From an uncultured Balneola sp. (GTDB lineage Bacteria > Bacteroidota > Rhodothermia > Balneolales > Balneolaceae): a stretch of DNA of 64,000 nt. Every line of letters starts with the position of its first letter. The first letter of the stretch is position 1. The stretch is taken from contig CABZVB010000002.1 of the NCBI GenBank assembly GCA_902529115.1, positions 62,001 through 126,000 of the forward strand, given 5' to 3'. Under the pieces are notes generated by a model. That model had not been told where the DNA came from and did no database searches. It saw nothing but the letters and a program-made list of their open reading frames with translations. The position numbers and the translations under genes are program-made. This document shows positions 57,427 through 64,000 of the stretch, piece after piece.

Positions 57427-57834
57427 TTAATTTTGTTCCTTTACAACTCGTTCAATTGCCTCATTTATAAGCTTTTTGGCTTGATGCTGTTTTGACAAAG
57501 AATAATGAGCCACATACGTACCCAGTAGAATAGATAAACTTCCTAAAACGGTGACTAACCCACCTAACCAAACTGGGCGGATGGCCTGAAGCAGTGCTAA
57601 GGCAATAACTAAGGAGCCCAATGCAATCTGAAAAAAAGATGAGACTAAGGCAATACTTCCATGATCTTGAATATTCCCCACCAACCGTGCCAGCAAACTC
57701 ATTGAATACCTATTATGGGGGTTTTTCTTGTTTTTTTGTTGGGAGGAAAAAGCACCAATAGAATTTAAAAGAAAATCATAATTATCTTCTTTGGACATAC
57801 CTAGAGATTTCCTATTTGATTGGCCTTTCGCCAT
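57427..57834 (-). CDS. small membrane protein of unknown function
   Basis: A 135-residue protein with no family I recognise. The first 55 residues are polar and basic (MAKGQSNRKSLGMSKEDNYD, SSQQKNKKNPHNRYS). Two hydrophobic helices follow at about 60-83 (SIALVSSFFQIALGSLVIALALL) and 86-108 (RPVWLGGLVTVLGSLSILLGTYV). The end has a charged helix. Probably an inner-membrane protein. It lies between the phosphodiesterase and rlmB (divergent, 76 bases). Confidence 0.6.
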   Translation of the reverse strand: MAKGQSNRKSLGMSKEDNYDFLLNSIGAFSSQQKNKKNPHNRYSMSLLARLVGNIQDHGSIALVSSFFQIALGSLVIALALLQAIRPVWLGGLVTVLGSLSILLGTYVAHYSLSKQHQAKKLINEAIERVVKEQN

Positions 57835-57910
57835 GCGTTATGTTTTGACCTTTACTTTTACTGATTTGTCTAAGTAATGTATAAAAAGCCTATATTGTTC
57901 CATAATCGGT

Positions 57911-58660
57911 ATGGACAAATCAGAAAAAAAAAATTTACTCATATTTGGTAAGCACGCCATTCGCGAAGCCTTTAGCCGTGAAACCGGTAAAATATCGAAA
58001 TTATTTGTGCTTAACAGTCTAGCTCCTACTAAATATGAAGATTTAAAAAAAGAATGTAAAGTTCATAATATACCGATTAGCTCGGTACCAATTCAGAAAT
58101 TGGATCGGCTTAGTAATCAAGGGAATCATCAAGGATTCATAGCTGAAATTAGTCCAATAGACTACACGAACTTTTTTGATTGGATTGAACAAACTATGGT
58201 GGGTCCAACAACAGCGGTTCTACTATTGGATAGTATCAAAGATCCTCACAATTTAGGGGCTATTATTCGTTCTGCTACAGCTGCTGGAATATCGGCCATT
58301 ATAATACCCACACAACAGCAAGTTCCTGTCAATGCTACGGTTTTCAAAGTTTCGGCGGGTACAGCTGGCATCATTCCCGTTATTCGAGTGCACAACACTG
58401 AGCAAGGCCTAAAGGATTTAAAGCTAGCGGGCTTTACACTAATTGGACTCGAAGGCAACGCATCCAATTCACTATGGACAGCCGAATGGACAGGACCATT
58501 AGCTTTTATATTGGGTAGTGAGGGTTGTGGTATAAGTAAGAAAATAGCCAAACTCTTAGACATTTGTGTGTCCATCCCAATGGAGCAGGCAGTTGAATCT
58601 CTCAATGCTTCCGTTAGCGCTGCACTAATAAGCTATGAGTGGAAAAGACGACAGGCTTAA
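57911..58660 (+). CDS. rlmB: 23S rRNA 2'-O-methyltransferase (RlmB, SpoU family)
   Basis: A SPOUT-class methyltransferase that 2'-O-methylates G2251 in 23S rRNA. The N-terminal substrate-binding domain (GKHAIREAFSRETGKISKLF ... NQGNHQGFIAEI) is followed by the trefoil-knot domain with LLLDSIKDPHNLGAIIRSA (motif 1 with Asn and Arg), FILGSEGCGISKKIAKLLD (motif 2) and SIPMEQAVESLNASVSAALI (motif 3). The 249 residues are normal. It is convergent with the NamZ-like gene, and their stop codons overlap in TTAA (58657-58660). Confidence 0.94.
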   Translation: MDKSEKKNLLIFGKHAIREAFSRETGKISKLFVLNSLAPTKYEDLKKECKVHNIPISSVPIQKLDRLSNQGNHQGFIAEISPIDYTNFFDWIEQTMVGPTTAVLLLDSIKDPHNLGAIIRSATAAGISAIIIPTQQQVPVNATVFKVSAGTAGIIPVIRVHNTEQGLKDLKLAGFTLIGLEGNASNSLWTAEWTGPLAFILGSEGCGISKKIAKLLDICVSIPMEQAVESLNASVSAALISYEWKRRQA

Positions 58661-59949
58661 TACAGTAAGTAATTACTGCGTTTTTCTATAAACAACTCAA
58701 AGTTGCTGCCCCAGTCTATATCTAGAGAATCAGATTTTAGGTTGATGGGATTGCGGCTCAATTGGTCAATTTTATCAGTACCAGCCAGAAGATACAGGTA
58801 GTCTTTGTACGCTGCCTCTGGTGAGTTTTCCATAAGCCACTGCATCATTCGTAAACCAATGGTCAACGGATCTGCGTGCTCCAAGGCATTTTCCCAAAGG
58901 ATCCCATTTAACAGTAGCCCTTCTCCTTTTGGGCGTAAGGCTTTTCCGGGCATAGAAACAGGGGTAAATTGAGTAGGTTGCAAGCGCACTCCGTGGTTAC
59001 TCCACAGCGAAATATCATCATTTATCTTACTACTCTCTCCCCCCATCATTAAAAATGGATGTTCAGTGCCTCTACCTTCTGATAGAGTGGTACCCTCAAA
59101 TAAACAGGTTCCTATGTAGGCATAGGCATGTTCAAAGGTAGGCAAATTAGGCGATGGTGGTACCCATTTTAATTGGGTATCATTCCACTTCATATCTCGC
59201 TGCCAACCACTCATTGGTATGACTCGCAGATTAACCTTAGCATCGGTATCGTACCAATCTTCCCCCAATGCCATTTGAGCTAATTCACCCAAGGTTAATC
59301 CATGAGCTATAGGTATAGGATAGGTTCCCACAAAGGAATTGTATTCGGACTCCAAGACCCAGCCAGCGACATAATCTCCGCCCAAAGGATTTGGGCGGTC
59401 CAAGATCCAAACCTCAATCCCTTGCTCTGCTGCGGCCTCAATTACGTACTTCATGGTCGAATTATAGGTATAAAACCTTGCCCCAACATCTTGCATGTCA
59501 AATAGTAAAACATCAATTTCTTCTAACATTTGCGCGGTAGGCTTTTTTGTTGCCCCATAAAGGGAAAATACAGGAAGTCCAGTTTCTTCATCTTGCCCAT
59601 CTTGTATAATTTCCCCTGCACCCTGATCGCCTCGAAATCCATGTTCTGCAGCAAAGAGCGCTTTGACAGGCATCCCCAAAGCCATTAGGGTATCCAGCAC
59701 ATGTACACCATTTACCCGGGCAGTGGGATTCATCACTAGTCCTATATTTTGTCCTTTAAGACCTTCCAAATGCTTTTCAAGTAGCTGCTGCGCTCCCACT
59801 TTAATATTTACTTGTTGGAAATCAGCTCGTTGGCTGTCTTCTGCTTCTTGACCCTCTAGTACTCTACCTCTTTCCGATTGGCAGAAGGTTAATAATAATG
59901 TTCCGATCAAGTACAAAATTATCATAAATATCCGGGTACGATAGGGCAT
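58657..59949 (-). CDS. DUF1343 protein, NamZ-like exo-beta-N-acetylmuramidase
   Basis: A 430-residue protein of the DUF1343 family, the group of the exo-beta-N-acetylmuramidase NamZ, which removes terminal MurNAc from peptidoglycan fragments. Seen blocks are LVMNPTARVNGVHVLDTL, FAAEHGFRGDQGAGE, LFDMQDVGARFYTYNSTM, VLDRPNPLGGDYVAG and GESSKINDDISLW. An N-terminal hydrophobic segment (12-24) followed by Cys25 is lipoprotein-like, though the TFC lipobox is poor. The gene starts three bases after ndk ends, and the two probably share a transcript. The enzymatic role is inferred from the family. Confidence 0.86.
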   Translation of the reverse strand: MPYRTRIFMIILYLIGTLLLTFCQSERGRVLEGQEAEDSQRADFQQVNIKVGAQQLLEKHLEGLKGQNIGLVMNPTARVNGVHVLDTLMALGMPVKALFAAEHGFRGDQGAGEIIQDGQDEETGLPVFSLYGATKKPTAQMLEEIDVLLFDMQDVGARFYTYNSTMKYVIEAAAEQGIEVWILDRPNPLGGDYVAGWVLESEYNSFVGTYPIPIAHGLTLGELAQMALGEDWYDTDAKVNLRVIPMSGWQRDMKWNDTQLKWVPPSPNLPTFEHAYAYIGTCLFEGTTLSEGRGTEHPFLMMGGESSKINDDISLWSNHGVRLQPTQFTPVSMPGKALRPKGEGLLLNGILWENALEHADPLTIGLRMMQWLMENSPEAAYKDYLYLLAGTDKIDQLSRNPINLKSDSLDIDWGSNFELFIEKRSNYLLY

Positions 59950-59952
59950 ATT

Positions 59953-60387
59953 TTATTCGCCTTTTACAGCTACAATATCCGACTCAGCAAAAAAGTAATT
60001 TGATTCTAATTGCCCATTTTCTATTGAATCGGAGCCATGTATTATATTCTCGCTTACACTGTCAGCAAAGTCGGATCGAATGGTACCCGCTTTGGCTTCG
60101 GCTGGATTGGTAGCGCCAATGAAAGCTCTGAAATCGGATATGGCATTTTCTTTTTCTAGTACCATAGGGACACAAGGACCACTACTCATAAAATCACATA
60201 AGTCCCCGTAAAATGGTCGTTCTTTATGCATTGCGTAAAACCCACCTGCAGATGTTGAGGTTAGCTGCATCATTTTCATAGCAACAATGCGAAACCCGGC
60301 TTCTTGAATTCGCTTGGTAACCTCACCAACAAGTCCTTTTTTAACGCAATCAGGTTTTAAAATGGTAAGTGTTCTTTCGACAGACAT
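59953..60387 (-). CDS. ndk: nucleoside diphosphate kinase
   Basis: Ndk balances NTP and dNTP pools by phosphotransfer through a phosphohistidine. [21 protein letters not shown] opens it, with [14 protein letters not shown] in the middle and the active-site His117 in [15 protein letters not shown]. The 144 residues are normal. The NamZ-like gene follows 3 bases later on the same strand. The ATG is preceded by an AT-rich stretch without a clear Shine-Dalgarno. Confidence 0.97.
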   Translation of the reverse strand: MSVERTLTILKPDCVKKGLVGEVTKRIQEAGFRIVAMKMMQLTSTSAGGFYAMHKERPFYGDLCDFMSSGPCVPMVLEKENAISDFRAFIGATNPAEAKAGTIRSDFADSVSENIIHGSDSIENGQLESNYFFAESDIVAVKGE

Positions 60388-60465
60388 AGATGAATTGTTT
60401 TATTATTTTTAGATAATCAAAGATAGCCTTTTGAATATCAAATGGCTATAGAATCATCCTGAAAT

Positions 60466-62586
60466 ATGCCAAATAGCCTTTTCAAAGAAAAAAGTCCTTA
60501 CCTGCAACAACACAGTAATAATCCTGTTGACTGGTATACATGGGAACAAGAAGCATTTGATAAGGCTAAGAATCAACAAAAACCAATCTTTCTATCCATT
60601 GGTTATTCCACCTGCCATTGGTGTCATGTCATGGAACATGAGAGTTTCGAAGACCTAGAAATTGCGGCCTATTTGAACGAACACTATGTCTCTATTAAGG
60701 TAGATCGTGAAGAACGCCCAGATATTGATCAAATTTATATGCCGGTTTGCCAGATGTTAACAGGCCAAGGAGGCTGGCCTTTAACCATTATAATGACCCC
60801 TGAAAAAGAGCCATTTTACGCAGCGACATATTTACCTAAAGAAACGCAGATGGGGCGACTTGGCTTACGACAAATACTGCGCGGTATACAAGGTATGTGG
60901 ACCAATGAACAAGCTAGGGTTCGTAAAGCTATAGAACAGATCACTCAATTCTACTCACAATATAACTCTTATACCCTAGGATCATTTCCTGATGAAAATG
61001 CATTAAAAAAAGCACAAAGCTATTTCCGTTTACATGCGGATCCGAATTACGGCGGATTTGGTAAAGCCCCTAAATTTCCTTCCCCTCATCAACTATTATT
61101 TCTCTGCCGGGAATGGTATCAGCACCAAAATTCCGAGCTCTTGGAGAGTGTGTTACTTAGCCTGAAAAAAATGCGTCAAGGTGGATTGTGGGATCATGTA
61201 GGGTATGGATTTCACCGTTATTCCACTGACGAAAAATGGCTGCTTCCCCACTTTGAAAAAATGCTGTATGATCAAGCCCTAATGCTTATGGCTTATGCCG
61301 AAGCATGGCAGATAACTAAAGAACCTCTTTTCAAACAAACTTGTTATGAGTTATTTGAGTATTTACAACGGGACATGTTACAACCAAACGGAGGTTTCTC
61401 TAGCGCAGAAGATGCTGACTTAGAGGGTGAAGAAGGTAAATTTTATACTTGGAATTATAACGAGCTTAAGGCCCTCGAGCAGCAAGGGAGACTTCCTGAG
61501 TACTCATTATTATTTCTAGCAGACTATTTCGGTGTTACAGAAGAAGGTAATATGCTCGATGAAACAACCAAAAAACGTACGGGTCGAAATATTCTACATC
61601 TCACAAAAGAGCTAGATGACTCTGCATCCCTGCAATGGGAAAGCATCAGATCAGTTCTATTTGAATGCCGCAAGCAGCGTGTTCGCCCACTGTGTGATGT
61701 CAAGATTCTTTGCGATTGGAATGCACTCTTAGTAGCTAGTCTAGCAAATGCAGCACGTATATTGGATTCGGAAGAGTTAGGAACTCAAGCTATTCTGACC
61801 TTGAACTTTTTGGAGGAAACTTTTAGCTACAACGTTGATAGTAATATGGCCGTTGAAGATTTAGAGACTTCTGTTCAATGGTACCATCGGTATAGTGATG
61901 GGGAAACAGCCATCGATGCCTTCGCAGAAGACCACAGCTTTTTAACATGGGCATATCTCGAGTGTTATAGCTATACCACTGAGCCTATTTATGTGCAAAA
62001 AGCCCTAGATTTAGCCGATATTACTTTGGCCCTATTTGGTGATGACCAAGGAGTACTTGTCCAATCTCAGAGTTCAGAAATTCAGGTATTTGGTACCCCC
62101 ATAACCATTTATGATGGGGCTATTCCTTCAGCTAACTCCGCCATGGCCTATTGTCTAATTCGATTGTATAATATTTCTGGTCAAACCAAATGGATTGAGT
62201 ATTTAGATAAAATGGGACAACGATTTTCGGAGGAATGGTCACAATTTGGCTCAAGTATTACGGTTGCGATGATGGCCTTACAACAGTATCACTATCAACC
62301 TATACAATGGGTAGTGGTGCAAGGTAAAGAGAGAGGATCTAGTGTAGAGGCACTTAAACGGGAAATAAATCAATACTATTTGCCTACGTCTACGGTGCAT
62401 GTATTGAATGAACACAATAAAGAAGCACTCATTAAACGAATTCCAAGCCTAGCAAACTATCTCATCGGCGAGGCCCCTTCACGAGTATTTTTATGCCAAA
62501 ATTACCATTGTGAAACTCATATCGAAAGCTTGGATGAATTAAGAGTACATCTCAAGAATATTAGTCCGGCTTATTTTGGGCGATAA
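60466..62586 (+). CDS. thioredoxin domain-containing protein (YyaL/SSP411-like, DUF255)
   Basis: A 706-residue cytosolic protein of the YyaL/spermatogenesis-associated-protein-20 family. The N-terminal DUF255 thioredoxin-like domain has the ending [22 protein letters not shown], with Cys50 and Cys53 in CxxC. The rest resembles an alpha/alpha six-barrel of the glycoside-hydrolase-like type ([56 protein letters not shown]). The function is not known despite wide occurrence. Cys in TCHWCH and the many conserved Trp/His fit the family. Alone on the plus strand. Confidence 0.92.
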   Translation: MPNSLFKEKSPYLQQHSNNPVDWYTWEQEAFDKAKNQQKPIFLSIGYSTCHWCHVMEHESFEDLEIAAYLNEHYVSIKVDREERPDIDQIYMPVCQMLTGQGGWPLTIIMTPEKEPFYAATYLPKETQMGRLGLRQILRGIQGMWTNEQARVRKAIEQITQFYSQYNSYTLGSFPDENALKKAQSYFRLHADPNYGGFGKAPKFPSPHQLLFLCREWYQHQNSELLESVLLSLKKMRQGGLWDHVGYGFHRYSTDEKWLLPHFEKMLYDQALMLMAYAEAWQITKEPLFKQTCYELFEYLQRDMLQPNGGFSSAEDADLEGEEGKFYTWNYNELKALEQQGRLPEYSLLFLADYFGVTEEGNMLDETTKKRTGRNILHLTKELDDSASLQWESIRSVLFECRKQRVRPLCDVKILCDWNALLVASLANAARILDSEELGTQAILTLNFLEETFSYNVDSNMAVEDLETSVQWYHRYSDGETAIDAFAEDHSFLTWAYLECYSYTTEPIYVQKALDLADITLALFGDDQGVLVQSQSSEIQVFGTPITIYDGAIPSANSAMAYCLIRLYNISGQTKWIEYLDKMGQRFSEEWSQFGSSITVAMMALQQYHYQPIQWVVVQGKERGSSVEALKREINQYYLPTSTVHVLNEHNKEALIKRIPSLANYLIGEAPSRVFLCQNYHCETHIESLDELRVHLKNISPAYFGR

Positions 62587-62620
62587 AAAAATAATTGCGA
62601 GTGATATAGTGAGGGTTTGT

Positions 62621-63382
62621 TTAGTACTGCTGCATCATTTGCAACATGATCCAATCACTAAACCCAAGTAATTGATAGTTTGATGGCAGCTCAACCATCG
62701 CTTTAGCCACCGCAGTTTTTTCTGCTCTAGTTAACTCATAAAAAGTGACCGTTTCGCCATCTGAAGTCCAAGTCATTAGCACTGGGACACTTTTGGATTG
62801 AAATTCTATGGTTGCACGATCAGTTGCATCTCGTAACCAATCAGGACTATTCAACCAAGGTTCTTTCAATAATCCCCAATCCATATCTAATTTTGTAGTT
62901 GTCCAAATTGTTGCATATCCACTTCCATCTGCATCTGTAATTCTAATTTCTTTAGAGGGATAGCCATTTATATTTTCCACTCTTCCTGTTATCACCACAC
63001 TAGACTTACTTTCGGTTAACCCCTGCGAGGTTGGCTCTTCTATACCAAAAATGGTCGAGATCATGGTGAAGAAACTCTCGATTTCTGATTTGGTTAGTTT
63101 GAGGGCTTGATTTTTACCCATCATTAAAACAAAATCTCTTTGGTCTTGCCTTATCAATAAACCACTGGCTTCGTAATTCCCGCTTTTTATGGACTCTTCT
63201 TCAGCGCCCTGCATAAGTATGCGTTCTGGTGTTACATACATATGAATGAGGGAGGTATCGGTAATTCCTACATCGTTTTTGATATACAATTGGATATCTA
63301 ATATCCCATTAAATTGAGCCTGTATTGCTGTGCTCAAATTAGTAGAAATAAAAAGTGTCATTAAAATAAATGTCCGAATCAT
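62621..63382 (-). CDS. DUF4412 family secreted protein
   Basis: A 253-residue protein with a signal peptide (1-22, ending AIQAQ). The beta-rich body with FNGILDIQLYIKN, YVTPERILMQG and ITGRVENINGYPSKEIRI matches DUF4412 proteins, which are widespread in Bacteroidota and of unknown function. The family's usual pattern of measuring a bound metal or lipid is not proved. The gene starts 30 bases after the mnmA stop on the same strand and is probably cotranscribed with it. Its start is near an AT-rich stretch. Confidence 0.75.
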   Translation of the reverse strand: MIRTFILMTLFISTNLSTAIQAQFNGILDIQLYIKNDVGITDTSLIHMYVTPERILMQGAEEESIKSGNYEASGLLIRQDQRDFVLMMGKNQALKLTKSEIESFFTMISTIFGIEEPTSQGLTESKSSVVITGRVENINGYPSKEIRITDADGSGYATIWTTTKLDMDWGLLKEPWLNSPDWLRDATDRATIEFQSKSVPVLMTWTSDGETVTFYELTRAEKTAVAKAMVELPSNYQLLGFSDWIMLQMMQQY

Positions 63383-63412
63383 GATGGTAGAATGAGAATG
63401 AAATTTTTTAGA

Positions 63413-64000
63413 TTAAACGAGAGAATCCATTTCTTGTTGCATAGACACATTCACTTTTTTTATCCAACCACCGGCTACAACATCATCTCCTTCGTAGCAA
63501 ACAATAGCCTGACCAGGAGTGATTGCCTCTCTACCTGTTGGGAAATGTACCTGTATTTCGTCATTTCCTAACTGTTTAAGGGTTCCAATTGCACCATCAT
63601 CATTGTATCTGATTGCACCAGTAATTTCCATTTCACCCTTTGGTACGGAGTCATATTTGATAAAATTTAATTCCTTTGCAGTTAGGGTAGTTTCTATCAA
63701 ATCTTGTTTTTCTCCGATGGTGATGGTGTTGGTGTAAGGATTGATATGGGTTACATATACAGGTTTGCCCATTGGCAAATTAAGGCCTTTGCGCTGACCT
63801 ATGGTATAAAATGGATAGCCTAAATGCGTGCCTAATATGTTTCCATCTTTATCTATGAAGGTCCCTCCTTTAACTTTCTCTTCTAACCCTTCAACACGAT
63901 CTTTTAAAAAGCGGCGATAATCATCATCCGGCACAAAACATATTTCGTATGAATCTGGTTTATTCGCCACATTCAGTAATTCATGATCTTGGGCAATTTG
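63413..64000 (-). CDS. mnmA: tRNA-specific 2-thiouridylase MnmA (5' end outside window)
   Basis: The C-terminal 195 codons of MnmA, which adds sulfur to U34 of tRNA-Lys, Glu and Gln. The frame runs open past 64000: residues before the first in-frame GTG at 63970 read QIAQDHELLN. The VANKPDSYEICFVPDDDYRR block holds the second catalytic cysteine. GYPFYTIGQRKGLNLPMGKPVYV and GEAITPGQAIVCYEGDDVVAGG-like parts follow (here REAITPGQAIVCYEGDDVV), the beta-barrel end. The ATP-binding and first cysteine lie outside, so this is a partial gene by window edge only, with no sign of damage. Confidence 0.95.
   Translation of the reverse strand, partial: QIAQDHELLNVANKPDSYEICFVPDDDYRRFLKDRVEGLEEKVKGGTFIDKDGNILGTHLGYPFYTIGQRKGLNLPMGKPVYVTHINPYTNTITIGEKQDLIETTLTAKELNFIKYDSVPKGEMEITGAIRYNDDGAIGTLKQLGNDEIQVHFPTGREAITPGQAIVCYEGDDVVAGGWIKKVNVSMQQEMDSLV

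Overview
The window looks like chromosomal housekeeping DNA from an AT-rich Gram-negative bacterium of the Bacteroidota/Rhodothermota/Balneolota group, and I favour a Balneola-like marine organism. The reasons are a SusC/SusD outer-membrane uptake pair, an LptE-family lipoprotein beside a receiver-less sigma-54 activator, a GWxTD protein, a PorW/SprE-like TPR lipoprotein, a fused alpha/beta-type E1 dehydrogenase, a bacteroidete-type serine palmitoyltransferase and lysine 6-transaminase. I saw no transposase, phage gene, CRISPR array, rRNA operon or restriction system. Genes are densely packed on both strands and no gap between genes exceeds 300 bases (the longest, 52129-52391, is 263). The lineage call is inference from gene content, without a marker-gene tree.

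Layout. 1-7.8 kb (minus strand): a cut-off E1 dehydrogenase, fumC, a GNAT acyltransferase directly behind a serine palmitoyltransferase, and two GT4 glycosyltransferases. A reductase of the extended SDR type lies divergently at 8.0-9.0 kb. Together these could make and glycosylate a bacterial ceramide, and this is the most interesting unit here. 9.2-13.1 kb (plus): a secreted Ig-like protein, mutY, a TIGR02757 protein and rpsU. 13.1-19.4 kb: radA, a flippase-like membrane protein, fbaB, dusB and serS. 19.6-22.9 kb: an Lrp regulator, a sigma-54 activator, lptE and a TPR protein. 23-27.8 kb: an MBL hydrolase, rpmE, a MoxR-like ATPase, an SDR and lysine 6-transaminase. An initiator tRNA sits at 27953-28025.

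28-36 kb (minus): a GWxTD lipoprotein, SusC, SusD and a divergent gamma-glutamyltransferase-like lipoprotein. 36.2-40.5 kb: pyk followed by a large TPR lipoprotein. 40.5-46.3 kb: pyrD, pabB, purL and a yjjG-like phosphatase. 46.4-48.4 kb: a LemA-TPM-TPM operon. 48.4-52.1 kb: a methionine gamma-lyase-like enzyme with its own Lrp regulator, then trmB, pdxH and a thioredoxin-fold protein. 52.4-57.8 kb: an amidohydrolase, a Nudix protein, pyrG, a glycerophosphodiesterase and a small membrane protein. 57.9-64 kb: rlmB, a NamZ-type muramidase with ndk, a YyaL-like protein, a DUF4412 protein and a cut-off mnmA.

Most genes serve central metabolism, nucleotide and cofactor synthesis, translation and DNA repair. 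The accessory flavour is in the cell envelope: sphingolipid synthesis, LPS export, SusCD uptake, possible type IX secretion and muropeptide recycling.
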